A stretch of 64,000 nucleotides of DNA, from the NCBI GenBank assembly GCA_030447785.1, contig JAUJOF010000004.1, positions 90,592-154,591 on the forward strand, written 5' to 3'. Shown one piece after another: positions 43,574-52,283 of the stretch. The notes under the pieces were generated by a model. It did not search any database, had not been told where the DNA came from, and saw only the letters and a program-made list of their open reading frames with translations. This stretch comes from Solirubrobacteraceae bacterium. Lineage in GTDB: Bacteria; Actinomycetota; Thermoleophilia; Solirubrobacterales; Solirubrobacteraceae. Both the position numbers and the translations under genes were made by a program. Within the stretch, counting starts at the first letter, position 1. Each line of letters begins with the position of its first letter.

Positions 43574-44452
43574 ATGGCGCGCCACCTGCTCACCGGCTCC
43601 GAGCTCACGCCCCCCGAGCTCGAAGCGATGCTCGACCGCGCGCTCGCGCTCAAGGCTGCGCCGCTGGCCTCGCGGGCGCTGGCCGGGCGCAGCGTCGCGC
43701 TCATCTTCGAACGTCCCTCGACGCGCACGCGACTGTCCTTCGAGGCGGGCGTGGCCGAGCTGGGCGGCCACCCGCTGGTGCTGCGCGCCGGCGAGCTGCA
43801 GCTCAGCCGCGGCGAGTCGCTGCGAGACACCGCGCTGGTGCTCTCGCGCCACGTCGCGGCCATCGGCCTGCGCACCGGTCCGGACGCGCAGCTGCGCGAG
43901 CTGGCCGAGCACGCCACCGTGCCCGTGCTCAACATGCTCACCGCCCGCCACCACCCATGTCAGGCGCTGGCCGACCTGCTTACGCTGCGCGAGACCTTCG
44001 GGCGTCTTGACGGGCTCAAGCTCGCCTATGTGGGCGACGGCAACAACGTCGCGCGCTCGCTGGTGGTGCTCGGGACCCTGGCCGGCATGGAGGTGGCCGT
44101 GGCCTCTCCGGAGGGCTACGCGCTCGACGACGCGCCCGGCGCCACCCTGGTGCGCGACCCCGCCGAGGCGGTGACGGGCGCGCACGCGGTGTACGCCGAC
44201 GTGTGGGTCTCCATGGGCGACGAGGAGACCGCGCAGGAGCGCCGCCGCGCGCTCGGGCCCTACCGCCTGGACGACGCGCTGCTCGACGCCGCGGCGCCGG
44301 AGGCCATCGCGCTGCACTGCCTCCCCGCCCACCCCGGTGAGGAGATCACGGCCGAGGTCCTCTACGGCCCGCGCCAGCGCATCTGGGACCAGGCCGAGAA
44401 CCGCCGCCACGCGCAGAAGGCCCTGCTCGAACTGCTCGTCGCCGAGACCTGA
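43574..44452 (+). CDS. argF: Ornithine carbamoyltransferase
   Basis: Converts ornithine and carbamoyl phosphate to citrulline in arginine synthesis. The carbamoyl-phosphate loop STRTR is at residues 49-53, the HPCQ motif near residue 127, an ornithine-loop segment (WVSMGDE) near residue 214 and the HCLPAHPGEEI motif near residue 252. At 292 residues it is slightly short for the family but complete at both ends. No other arg genes adjoin it, and no ARG-box operator is evident. It lies in a run of same-strand genes from thiO, with short gaps. Confidence 0.93.
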   Translation: MARHLLTGSELTPPELEAMLDRALALKAAPLASRALAGRSVALIFERPSTRTRLSFEAGVAELGGHPLVLRAGELQLSRGESLRDTALVLSRHVAAIGLRTGPDAQLRELAEHATVPVLNMLTARHHPCQALADLLTLRETFGRLDGLKLAYVGDGNNVARSLVVLGTLAGMEVAVASPEGYALDDAPGATLVRDPAEAVTGAHAVYADVWVSMGDEETAQERRRALGPYRLDDALLDAAAPEAIALHCLPAHPGEEITAEVLYGPRQRIWDQAENRRHAQKALLELLVAET

Positions 44453-44518
44453 CCCTCCCGTGCTTGCCGGCTGGGCGCAGGGGGAATGCGTGCAGATGGG
44501 AACCCACAGGAGAACGAG

Positions 44519-45211
44519 ATGCCCCAGCAGAAGCGCAGCAGCTCCTCACAGCCCAAGCCGAGCCCGACGTCTCGCGAGAGCTCGGGCAGTCGCTCTGGCG
44601 GGGGCTCCAAGACGCGCAGCAGCGCCGCGCGCTCGTCGGGGGGCAACTCGCGCTCGGGCCCGCAGCGCTCGCGCGCGGCGGCCTCGCGCTCCAACCAGCA
44701 GGCCCGGGCGCAGACCGAGGAGGCGCTGCAGCGCAACCTCGCCGCGCTGCGCGAGACCCTCGAGCACGGCGTCGTGATCACGAGCGAGCGCATCCAGGAG
44801 GCCATGGACGACGCGGTGAGCCGCGGGCGCATGACCCGCGACGACGCCGAGGACATGGTCATCCGCCTGATCAACGCCGGGCGCCAGCAGACCAAGGACC
44901 TGCTCGACGAGATCGAGACGCTGCTCACGCGGGGGCGCGAGACCATCGGGGGCACGGCACGCAGCGCCACCACGCGCGCGCGCAATGCCTCGGCCACCGA
45001 CCGGGTGCGGCGCGAGGTCGACCGCGCCCGCCGCGCCGCCGGACTGGGCCCGGACTTCCCCATCACCGACTACGACAACCTGACCGCGGCGCAGGTCACC
45101 GGGCGTCTGGAGGACCTCTCACCGGGCGAGCTGCGCAGCGTGCGCGACCACGAGAAGCGCAACGCGAACCGCAAGTCGGTGCTCAACGCGGTCGAGAAGA
45201 AGCTGGCCTAG
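44519..45211 (+). CDS. Phasin-like/coiled-coil protein with C-terminal SAP-like segment
   Basis: A 230-residue protein in three parts. Residues 1-70 are Ser/Arg/Gln-rich and probably disordered. Residues 70-160 are long amphipathic helices (TEEALQRNLAALRETLEHGV and DEIETLLTRGRETI), as in phasins that coat polymer granules. The C-terminal YDNLTAAQVTGRLEDLSP segment plus RSVRDHEKRNANRKSVL resembles a short nucleic-acid- or protein-binding helix pair. An AGGAG ribosome site before the ATG selects this start over a GTG 33 bases upstream. A granule- or nucleoid-associated role is possible. No PHA synthase is nearby. Confidence 0.7.
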   Translation: MPQQKRSSSSQPKPSPTSRESSGSRSGGGSKTRSSAARSSGGNSRSGPQRSRAAASRSNQQARAQTEEALQRNLAALRETLEHGVVITSERIQEAMDDAVSRGRMTRDDAEDMVIRLINAGRQQTKDLLDEIETLLTRGRETIGGTARSATTRARNASATDRVRREVDRARRAAGLGPDFPITDYDNLTAAQVTGRLEDLSPGELRSVRDHEKRNANRKSVLNAVEKKLA

Positions 45212-45241
45212 CGGCCCCGCCGGCACCCCGCGGCTGAGCCG

Positions 45242-45247
45242 TATCCT
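45242..45247 (+). promoter_or_regulatory. -10 box (TATCCT) of the RNA methyltransferase gene
   Basis: TATCCT, 9 bases before the GTG at 45257. Confidence 0.45.
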
Positions 45248-45256
45248 CGCCCGCCC

Positions 45257-46624
45257 GTGTCCACCTCCGCCGGCCAGTCCACGACGCGTCCCCCGCGCCC
45301 CGAGCGCGGGCAGGAGCTCGACGTGCGCGTCGACGCGCTGGCCTTCGGGGGCGCGGCGTGCGCGCCACGAGGGCTTCGTGGTCTTCGTGGCGGACGCGAT
45401 CCCCGGCGACCGCGTGCGGGTGGTGGTCACCAAGCGCAAGCGCGCCTACGCCGAGGCGCGCACGATCGAGGTGCTCGAGCCCGCGCCCGATCGCGTCGCA
45501 CCCGTCGCCGGCCACCCGGGCGCGCCGTGGCAGGTGCTGCCCTACGAGCGCCAGCTCGAGGTCAAGCACCAGCAGGTCGACGACGCCCTGCGACGCATCG
45601 GCCACCTGGACGGCTTCACGCTCGAGCCGATCGTCCCGGCCGTCGAGCAGTGGCGCTATCGCAACAAGCTCGAGTACTCCTTCGGCACGGGGGACGACGG
45701 CGAGCTGGTCTGTGGCTTTCACGCCTCTGGCAGCTGGGAGCGCATCGAGCCCATGGACGACTGCCTGCTGGCCTCGCCGCGTGGCAACGCCGCGCGCGCG
45801 CGCGAGCTGGCCTGGGCGCGCGCCCAGGGCCTGGGCGCGCAGGACCGGCGCACCCGCGAGGGCCTGCTGCGCAACCTCGTGGTGCGCGAGGGCCGGCGCA
45901 CCGGTGAGCTGCAGGTGCGCCTGGTCATCGCCGACGGGGAGGTCGACACCGACTCGCTGAGCGCCGCGGTGGACTGCGACGGGCTGGCGGTCACGCGCAC
46001 CGACGCGCTGAGCGAGTCCACCGTCGAGGGCGACACCGAGCTGGTGGCCGGCGCGGCCAAGCTGCGCGAGGAGCTGGGCGGCCTGACCTTCGCGATCTCG
46101 CCCACCGCCTTCTTCCAGACCAACACCGAGATGGCCGAGCGCCTCTACGCGGTGGCGGGGGAGCTGGCCGCGCTGGAGGGCTGGGAACGCGTCTTCGACC
46201 TCTTCTGCGGCATCGGCACGGTCGGCCTCGCTCGCGCGCGCGCGGGGAGCTGTGGGGCGTCGAGGTGGTCGAGGAGGCAGTCGCCGACGCGCTCGAGAAC
46301 GCGCGCGCCAACGAGCGCGCCAACGCGCACTTCTTCGCCGGCGACGTGCGCCTCGCGCTGCGCGAGCTGGTGGAGCGCGCGGGACGCCCCGACGTGCTCG
46401 TCGTCGACCCGCCCCGCGCGGGCCTCTCGCAGAAGGTCGTGCGCCGCATCGTCGAGGCCGCCCCGCGGCGCCTGGTCTACATCTCCTGCAACCCCACCAC
46501 GCTCGCCCCCAACGCCGCCCAGCTCACCGAGGCGGGCTACGTCCTGCGCACGGTGCGCCCCGTGGACATGTTCCCCCAGACGCCCCACATCGAGTGCGTG
46601 GCGCTGCTGGAACGGGCGGGCTGA
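45257..46624 (+). pseudogene. RumA/TrmA-family RNA (uracil-5-)-methyltransferase, two frameshifts
   Basis: Three frames in order give a complete 23S rRNA m5U methyltransferase-type protein of about 450 residues. The first holds an N-terminal TRAM-like strand up to ALAFGG. The second, entered near 45355, runs from FVVFVADAIPGDRV through WRYRNKLEYSFG and FFQTNTEMAERL to FDLFCGIGTVGL. The third, entered near 46235 in a GCGCGC run, holds the catalytic-type SCNPTTLAPN and VVDPPRAGLS segments. All catalytic parts are intact and both shifts sit in GC repeats, so sequence error is as likely as decay. The transcript looks leaderless. Confidence 0.75.
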
Positions 46625-46743
46625 CCGCCGCGACGTCAGTGAACTGCCGCGCGGGCGCGCCAGGCCCGCGGTCGCCGCGTACCCGGAAGGATCACGGGTA
46701 CGACCTGAACCGTGCACGAGGGCCTCGACCGCGCGGACTGGCG

Positions 46744-47214
46744 GCCCACCCACACTTGATCCCCGAGTCGTCGCGCTGGCTGGCCGCCCGCGGGCGCCAG
46801 GAGGAGGTCCGCCGCGTGGTGAAGGAGATCACCGGCGAGCGCCCCCCCGCGGGGGAGGCGTTGATCGAGCCGTCGCGGCCATCGGTCGTCGCTCAGCTGC
46901 GCGAGCTGTGGAGCCGCTACCGCGGTCGGCTTCTGTTCGGCATGGCCCTCGACTTTTCCGAGGCCGCCGGCTACTACGGGCTGTTCACCTTCACCGCCAC
47001 CGGCGTGGGCGCGTGCGTGGCGGTGGGGCGCGTGGGGGCCATCATCGGCAACGTGGTGCTAGGGCTGTCGGCCGCGGCCTTCGGGCTGAGCAGCGGCTTC
47101 GCCCTCCTGGCCGGTTTCTGGGCCATCGGTGCGCTGGCCGCGGTGATCTGGTAACTGCGGGGCATCGAGGCGCGCGGCATGAGCCTCGAGAGCCTGGCCC
47201 GCTCTCCGACCTGA
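46744..47214 (+). pseudogene. Remnant of a major-facilitator (sugar-porter-like) transporter
   Basis: An open stretch reads PESSRWLAARGRQEEVRRVV, the loop after helix 6 of sugar porters, then RLLFGMALDFSEAAGYYGLF, then jumps to late helices (GAIIGNVVLGLSAAAFGLSSGF and LLAGFWAIGALAAVIW). An in-frame stop after W is followed by the proper C-terminal LRGIEARGMSLESLA. N-terminal helices 1-6 and part of the middle are missing. This is a decayed transporter with internal deletion. Confidence 0.7.
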
Positions 47215-47238
47215 CCGCTCGCCGGCTCAGGGCCGGTT

Positions 47239-48252
47239 CTACCCCTCGCCGCGCCGGCCCCCGAGCCAGTCGTCGACCCGGCGCCGGACGCCGGCGACCT
47301 GATCGCCCGCCTCGTTGATGCTGTGCACCGCGTCCTCGAAGGCGCGGCGCACGCGCTCGCCGTAGTGCTCGGCGGCGGCGCCGGCCTCCGCGCGCGGCGG
47401 GGTCTCCTCGCCGCGGCGGGGGTACTCGCCGCCCAGGATGCGGTCGTACTCGCCCGTGCGCACCCAGCGCATGAGCTCATGCGTGCGGCGGACCGGCATG
47501 GGGTGGGTCAGGTTGAGGTCGGAGAACAGCCGCGCGAGGCGCTCGAGCCCCTTGCCGCCCTCCTCGTAGTCCATCCCCTGGGCCATGAAGGCGTCGAGGC
47601 TCAGCTGCTCGGCGGCGGCGCCTCCGGCGATGGTCATCAGCGTGCGACAGACCTGCAGGGGCTGGCCGGTCACCAGCGCCGCCGCGCGGTCGCAGCTCAG
47701 CTCGGCGGCGCGCGACCACTCCAGCAGCGCGGCGCGCACGGCCAGCAGCGGCAGGCCGGCGATCAGGGGCAGGCGCACCGTCGTGCCCATGGCCAGCAGG
47801 ATGGTCAGAGCCGTGCGGTAGAGCACGTGCTCGGAGTGGATGTGGGCCGCCTCGTGGGCGAGCACGACCCGCCGGCCGTCGGCGTCCAGCAGGGTGACCA
47901 GCTCGCTGTTGAGCACCACGATCGGGCGCTGGGCCCCGATCGTCATGGCGTTGGCCAGCGGGAAGGCGGTGAGGTAGAGGGCGGGCACCTCGTCGAGGTC
48001 CAGCGCCTGGACCACCTGGCGGTGCAGCGCCCACATCTGCGCCAGCTGCTGCTCGCCCAGGCGCACCGAGCTGCCCAGGTAGGCCTGGCGCAGCGCGCGC
48101 TCGTAGCCCAGCTCGATCAACTTGCGCACCACCAGGTCGAGCTTGGGAATGGCCCCCAGCGCGGCGGTCGCGGCGCGGTCGGCCGGGTGCTGGTAGGCGC
48201 GGGGTGAGATGCCGGCCAGGCGCAGGCCCGGCTCGGGGAAGGTCGAGGCCAC
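47239..48252 (-). CDS. M48-family metalloprotease
   Basis: A 337-residue zinc protease. The HExxH motif is HEAAH near residue 133, and the downstream ligand Glu is in AAELSCDRAA near residue 185. Two hydrophobic helices (about residues 142-172) lie between them, so it is membrane-attached with the active site at the cytoplasmic face, as in HtpX-like proteins. The C-terminal 70 residues are charged. The start is a GTG 9 bases after a TAGCCT box. It converges with the transporter remnant. It may degrade damaged membrane proteins, as relatives do. Confidence 0.88.
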   Translation of the reverse strand: MASTFPEPGLRLAGISPRAYQHPADRAATAALGAIPKLDLVVRKLIELGYERALRQAYLGSSVRLGEQQLAQMWALHRQVVQALDLDEVPALYLTAFPLANAMTIGAQRPIVVLNSELVTLLDADGRRVVLAHEAAHIHSEHVLYRTALTILLAMGTTVRLPLIAGLPLLAVRAALLEWSRAAELSCDRAAALVTGQPLQVCRTLMTIAGGAAAEQLSLDAFMAQGMDYEEGGKGLERLARLFSDLNLTHPMPVRRTHELMRWVRTGEYDRILGGEYPRRGEETPPRAEAGAAAEHYGERVRRAFEDAVHSINEAGDQVAGVRRRVDDWLGGRRGEG

Positions 48253-48261
48253 GGTGGCCAG

Positions 48262-48267
48262 AGGCTA
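48262..48267 (-). promoter_or_regulatory. -10 box (TAGCCT) of the M48 protease gene
   Basis: TAGCCT on the minus strand, 9 bases before the GTG at 48252. Confidence 0.45.
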
Positions 48268-48316
48268 CCTGCGCCGGCGGAGCCGCGTGGAGGGCGGCTC
48301 CGCCGGCAACAGGCTG

Positions 48317-48760
48317 TCAGGCCATCGCGGGCGCGGAGGAGGTGGTGACGGTCACCCCGGCCTGCGCCTGCAGCGCGCGGTTGAGGTTGTTCTGGAAGAT
48401 CCAGGTCGCCACCGGCGAGAGGAATATCCAGAGCAGGAACAGCAGCCCCGGGTGCATGCCCTCGGGCAGGCCGGACTCGGCCTCCGTGGCCGCGAGGCGC
48501 TTGCAGGTGTTGTAGATGGAGACGAACGCCGGGACGATGAGGATGAACCCGGGCATGATCGCGAGCAGTGACTTGCCGGGGCTGGTGCCCAGCGCGGGGT
48601 TGTTGCGCGCCTGGCCGAGGCTCGCCATCTCCTTGTTCACCTTGTAGTACCAGACGATGGTGTAGATGCCCAGCGTGATGAAGGACAGCCCCACCACGCC
48701 CAGCGGGTTGCGCAGCTTGCCTGTGGCCTCGCCGCGCCCGATCCGTACCTCTTCGGCCAT
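48317..48760 (-). CDS. DUF4234-type membrane protein
   Basis: A 147-residue membrane protein with three hydrophobic helices. The NPLGVVGLSFITLGIYTIVWYYKVNKEM opening, continuous from residue 18, is the DUF4234 signature. NTCKRLAATEAESGLPEG follows a second helix. An AGGAGG ribosome site (48766-48771) six bases before the ATG makes the start secure and shows that leadered genes also exist here. The family is widespread in actinobacteria and has no known function. It is divergent from a small membrane-protein gene. Confidence 0.82.
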   Translation of the reverse strand: MAEEVRIGRGEATGKLRNPLGVVGLSFITLGIYTIVWYYKVNKEMASLGQARNNPALGTSPGKSLLAIMPGFILIVPAFVSIYNTCKRLAATEAESGLPEGMHPGLLFLLWIFLSPVATWIFQNNLNRALQAQAGVTVTTSSAPAMA

Positions 48761-48862
48761 TGTGCGTCCTCCTGACGACGTCGTTCCTTGACAGGCCACC
48801 AGCGAGCGTACCGCGTCTCGCGCCCGGGCGCCAGCGAGACCTTGCTGTAGCGAAGCGTGCGC

Positions 48863-48868
48863 TACCGT
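48863..48868 (+). promoter_or_regulatory. -10 box (TACCGT) of the small membrane-protein gene
   Basis: TACCGT, 7 bases before a GTG at 48876. Confidence 0.4.
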
Positions 48869-48875
48869 GCGGGCC

Positions 48876-49094
48876 GTGAGCTTGTCACCCCAATCCGGCG
48901 GAGGGCGCATGCCCCGCCGCCAGCGCGAGAAGCGCGCCTACCAGCTCGTGCTGGCCACCGGAGGGTTCGGGGTCGGGGCGGTTCTGACCTTCGTCATCGC
49001 CGTGCTGACGCCGTTCGGCCTCACGATCCCCTTCCTGCTGCTGGTGGCCGCCGCCGTGTGCGGTTTCCTGCTGCAGCGCACGCTCTCTCCCTAG
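48876..49094 (+). CDS. Small two-helix membrane protein
   Basis: About 72 residues from the leaderless GTG at 48876, or 61 from an ATG at 48909 that has a GGAGG ribosome site. The body has a basic start (MPRRQREKRAYQ) and two hydrophobic helices, near residues 30-46 and 52-67 of the longer form, joined by TPFGLT. The C-terminus is outside or flush with the membrane. No family is recognised. It precedes the quinone reductase gene by 41 bases. Confidence 0.6.
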   Translation: MSLSPQSGGGRMPRRQREKRAYQLVLATGGFGVGAVLTFVIAVLTPFGLTIPFLLLVAAAVCGFLLQRTLSP

Positions 49095-49135
49095 AGGAAC
49101 CACTAGCGGCTCTCGTCGCCCAGCGACCCGCCCTC

Positions 49136-50080
49136 ATGCGCGCCGCCACCGTCTCGGACGAGCAGATCGTCCTCGTCGACCGTCCCGACCCCGATCCCGG
49201 CGCCGGCGAGGTGCTCATCCGCGTGCGCGCGGCGGGCATCAACGGAGCCGACATCCTGCAGCGGGCCGGGCGCTACCCGGCGCCGCCCGGCGCGCCGGTC
49301 GACATACCGGGGCTGGAGCTGGCCGGGGAGGTCGCCGGCCAGGGCTCGGGCGCTCAACGCTTCGCTGAGGGCGATCGGGTCATGGCCATCGTCGGCGGCG
49401 GCGGGCAGGCGGAGCTGGCCGTGGTGCACGAGCGCCAGCTCATGCCCGTTCCCGAGGGACTGGACTGGGCGGCGGCGGGCGGGCTTTCCGAGGTCTTCAC
49501 CACCGCCCACGACGCGCTGTTCGCCCAGGCCGGCCTGCGCGCCGGGGAGCGCCTGTGCGTGCACGGGGCGGCCGGCGGGGTGGGCACCGCGGCGGTGCAG
49601 CTGGGCCGCGCGGTGGGCGCCCACGTCACCGCCACGGTGCGCCGTCAGGAGGCCCGCGCGGCGGTGGAGGAGCTGGGCGCCGACGCGGTGCTCGACCCGG
49701 AGGGCTTCGCCGACCACGGCCCCTTCGACGTGATCCTCGAGCTGGTCGGCGCCCCCAACCTGGGCGCGAATGTCAAGGCGCTTCGCACCGGCGGGCGCAT
49801 TGCGGTGATCGGCATCGCCGCGGGCGCCAAGGGCGAGCTGAACCTCGCCGCGCTGATGGGCAAGCGCGCCAGCATCCACGGCTCAACGCTGCGCGCGCGT
49901 CCGCTGGAGGAGAAAGCGCTGACCGCGCGCGCGATGGAGCGCGAGGTGCTCCCCCTCTTCGCCCGCGGAACCGTCCGTGTGCCTGTCGCGGCGACCTTCC
50001 CACTCGAGCGTGCGCCCGACGCCTACGACCACTTCACCGGCGGTGGGAAGGTCGGCAAGGTCGTGCTCACCACCGGCTGA
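49136..50080 (+). CDS. NADPH:quinone oxidoreductase (zeta-crystallin type MDR)
   Basis: A 314-residue zinc-free medium-chain reductase. The MDR N-terminal domain reads VLIRVRAAGINGADILQRAGRYPAPPG, and PGLELAGEVAGQG follows near residue 60. The NADPH motif is HGAAGGVGTAAVQLGRAVGA near residue 145. GGRIAVIGIAAG near residue 220 and the C-terminal YDHFTGGGKVGKVVL segment fit p53-inducible PIG3-type quinone reductases. No zinc-ligand cysteines are present. It probably reduces quinones or reactive carbonyls in the cytoplasm. Confidence 0.9.
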   Translation: MRAATVSDEQIVLVDRPDPDPGAGEVLIRVRAAGINGADILQRAGRYPAPPGAPVDIPGLELAGEVAGQGSGAQRFAEGDRVMAIVGGGGQAELAVVHERQLMPVPEGLDWAAAGGLSEVFTTAHDALFAQAGLRAGERLCVHGAAGGVGTAAVQLGRAVGAHVTATVRRQEARAAVEELGADAVLDPEGFADHGPFDVILELVGAPNLGANVKALRTGGRIAVIGIAAGAKGELNLAALMGKRASIHGSTLRARPLEEKALTARAMEREVLPLFARGTVRVPVAATFPLERAPDAYDHFTGGGKVGKVVLTTG

Positions 50081-50189
50081 GCCGGGCGGCCCGTAGAAAG
50101 ACTGGGGAGGGGGACCTAGGCTCGCCGCTGGACCTGCGTGCTACTTTGCCGTCGGAAGGGAATCCATCCAACTTCACGGAGGAAGTGTC

Positions 50190-51293
50190 GTGCACAGAAG
50201 CGCCATCCTGTCCGCTGCGGGCATCGCGGCGGCCGTCGCCGCCATCGGCTGCGGGGGCGGCGAGGAGCCCACCGAGCCCACCCGGCCCGCGGGCCCGCGG
50301 GCCCAGAGCCCCGAGCAGCTCGTGCAGCAGGTCCAACTCTCGGTCGTGAAGCTGTTCGGCACCCCCGTCGACGGCCCCGCGGCCGGCTCCGGCCTCGTCC
50401 TCACCGCCGAGCGCCCCCGGGTGAGTACCAACGCCCACGAGGTGCAGCGCCAGATCGCGCGCACCTCCGTCACCAGCGACGGCACCGAGACTCCGGCCCG
50501 CGTCATCGGGGCAGCTCCCTGCGACGACCTGGCGGTCGTCGAGCTGCCCCGCGCGAGCGGCCTGCGCCAGATGCCCTTCGCCAAGGGCTCCGTCAAGCCC
50601 GGCCAGCACGTCACCGCCTTGGGCTACCCCGGCACCGCCGAGGATCAGAGCGGCGATCAGGGCCCCGGCTCGAGCAACCTGACCTTCACCGACGGCCGCG
50701 TCTCCCAGGCCGAGACCTCGGCGAACGTGGAGACGGGCTACAAGCTCTCGTCGGCCATCCAGCACCAGGCGCCGATCAACCCGGGCAACTCCGGTGGTCC
50801 GCTGGTCGACGACTTCGGCAAGTTGGTGGGCATCAACTCGGCCGGGGGCGGCGAGGACCAGGCCTACGCGGTCACGGGTGAGCTCGCCCAGCAGCTCGTC
50901 CCCGACCTGGCGGAGGGCAAGAGCGTCAACGACCTGGGCTGGAACATCTCCCCCTACGACTCCTCGATCGTGGAGGCCATGTTCGTCGACAAGCCATCGG
51001 TGGGCGCCAAGCTGGCCAAGGCCATCGAGGAGTCGGGCGAGGACGAGGGCGTGCTGGTCATCGGGAGCGACCCCGACTCCCCCGCCGAGAAGGCCCAGCT
51101 GGTGTTCGGCGACTTCGTGACCGAGATGGACGACACGCCGATCACCTCCCCGGCGGACGTCTGCGACGTGCTCGACTCGGCCACCCCGGGCTCGACGGTG
51201 CGCGTGAACGGCTACTACCTGGCCAGCGCCCCCAGCGCGGACCAGCGCGGCGAGCGCTGGAAGACGGACCTCAAGATTCCCAAGGCGGAGTAG
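50190..51293 (+). CDS. HtrA-like trypsin-fold serine protease lipoprotein with PDZ domain
   Basis: A 367-residue exported protease. A lipobox ending AAIGCGGG (cysteine near residue 21) anchors it to the outer membrane leaflet. The catalytic triad is complete: His in STNAHEV near residue 82, Asp in CDDLAVVEL near residue 110 and Ser in GNSGGPLVDD near residue 204. A C-terminal PDZ-like domain (GVLVIGSDPDSPAEKAQLVFGDFVTEMDDTPI) starts near residue 290. It probably handles misfolded envelope proteins. The GTG start follows an AGGAAG ribosome site by 7 bases. Confidence 0.9.
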   Translation: MHRSAILSAAGIAAAVAAIGCGGGEEPTEPTRPAGPRAQSPEQLVQQVQLSVVKLFGTPVDGPAAGSGLVLTAERPRVSTNAHEVQRQIARTSVTSDGTETPARVIGAAPCDDLAVVELPRASGLRQMPFAKGSVKPGQHVTALGYPGTAEDQSGDQGPGSSNLTFTDGRVSQAETSANVETGYKLSSAIQHQAPINPGNSGGPLVDDFGKLVGINSAGGGEDQAYAVTGELAQQLVPDLAEGKSVNDLGWNISPYDSSIVEAMFVDKPSVGAKLAKAIEESGEDEGVLVIGSDPDSPAEKAQLVFGDFVTEMDDTPITSPADVCDVLDSATPGSTVRVNGYYLASAPSADQRGERWKTDLKIPKAE

Positions 51294-51331
51294 CCGACGC
51301 CTCGCGGAGCCTGGGGAGTGGGGCGCCTGCC

Positions 51332-51520
51332 CTACTCCTCGGGCTCCAGCGCGTCGGACTGCGCGGGGTCGTCGACCGCGTTCTCCTCGGCGGCGTGCAT
51401 CGTGCACAGCCCGGGCCCGCCGCCCAGCACCGCCTCGCGCAGCTCCTGCTCGGTCAGGCGGGTGCCACACACCTCGCAGTGCTCGCCGGCCGTCTCGATC
51501 GTGTGCTCTTCGGTGTCCAT
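51332..51520 (-). CDS. Small CxxC zinc-ribbon-like protein
   Basis: A 62-residue acidic protein. CEVCGTRLTEQELREAVLGG followed by LCTMHA gives three cysteines and two histidines near residues 15-40, a pattern of a small zinc-binding knuckle. The rest is acidic and probably disordered. The ATG is 13 bases downstream of the stop of the membrane-protein gene, so the two share a transcript. Its function is unknown. Confidence 0.65.
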   Translation of the reverse strand: MDTEEHTIETAGEHCEVCGTRLTEQELREAVLGGGPGLCTMHAAEENAVDDPAQSDALEPEE

Positions 51521-51533
51521 GCGCTCGGCCACG

Positions 51534-52280
51534 CTACCCGGCGTCCTGCTGGATGAACATCGCCACCAGGCAATCGGCGTTGGGCAGCAGGTAGCCGGCG
51601 CACAGCAGGGCCAGGCCGGGAGCCGCGAGGCCAAGGGCCTCGAGCACGAGCGCCGCCACCAGGCCGCCCACCAGGCCCGCGACGGTGCCCGCTCGGCGCA
51701 GCCCGAAGCGCCACGCCCACGCGGCGAACATGGCCAGGAAGACCACGTCGCCCAGCGCGAGTCTGCCCACGGGGCCCGCGCCGCCCCAGCCGGGCAGCAC
51801 GAGGCTTAGCAGATCGCCCCCGCCCGAGCCCACCTCGGGCGGCGGTGCAGCGCTCGCACCCAGCACCCCCGCCACGTCGATGGCCGCTACGAAGACGGGC
51901 ACGGCCAGGGCCACCGCCGGGGTGCCCAGCGCGCGGGCCAGCAACAGCCCGAGGGCCGCGCCCACGAAGGCCTCGGGGACGTTGGCCGCCGCGCCGGCGC
52001 CGGCCACGTTGAGCGCTGCGACGACCAGCCCGCCGCCGCCCAGCACCATCAGCGGGCCGGCGACCGTGTCGCGCGCGGGCAGCAGCGCCAGCGCCCCCGC
52101 GGTTGCGGCCAGCAGCCCGAGGATGCCGGCCACGAGCAGCGCGGGGCGGCCGGCGGGCAGCCCGGGGAGCAGCGGGGCGGCCAGGAAGTAGACGAAGGCC
52201 GCGAGGGGGAGCAGCAGTAACCATGTCGCTCTCGCGACCTGGGGGCCCGCCTTGGTCGGCCACATGGCCGTCTCCGGCAC
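51534..52280 (-). CDS. Polytopic membrane protein with presenilin-like GxGD features
   Basis: A 248-residue protein with about seven hydrophobic helices. A helix reads VPVFVAAIDVAGVLG near residue 130, a 35-residue Gly/Pro-rich loop follows, and the next helix begins LALGDVVFLAMF near residue 175. A later helix contains APGLALL. Asp in a helix, Asp in a [G/A]xGD segment and a Pro-Ala-Leu-like C-terminal element is the layout of presenilin/signal-peptide-peptidase aspartyl proteases. The match is approximate (ALGD, not GLGD), so this is a suggestion. It lies 3 bases downstream of the uracil-DNA glycosylase gene. Confidence 0.65.
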   Translation of the reverse strand: MPETAMWPTKAGPQVARATWLLLLPLAAFVYFLAAPLLPGLPAGRPALLVAGILGLLAATAGALALLPARDTVAGPLMVLGGGGLVVAALNVAGAGAAANVPEAFVGAALGLLLARALGTPAVALAVPVFVAAIDVAGVLGASAAPPPEVGSGGGDLLSLVLPGWGGAGPVGRLALGDVVFLAMFAAWAWRFGLRRAGTVAGLVGGLVAALVLEALGLAAPGLALLCAGYLLPNADCLVAMFIQQDAG

Positions 52281-52283
52281 CCC

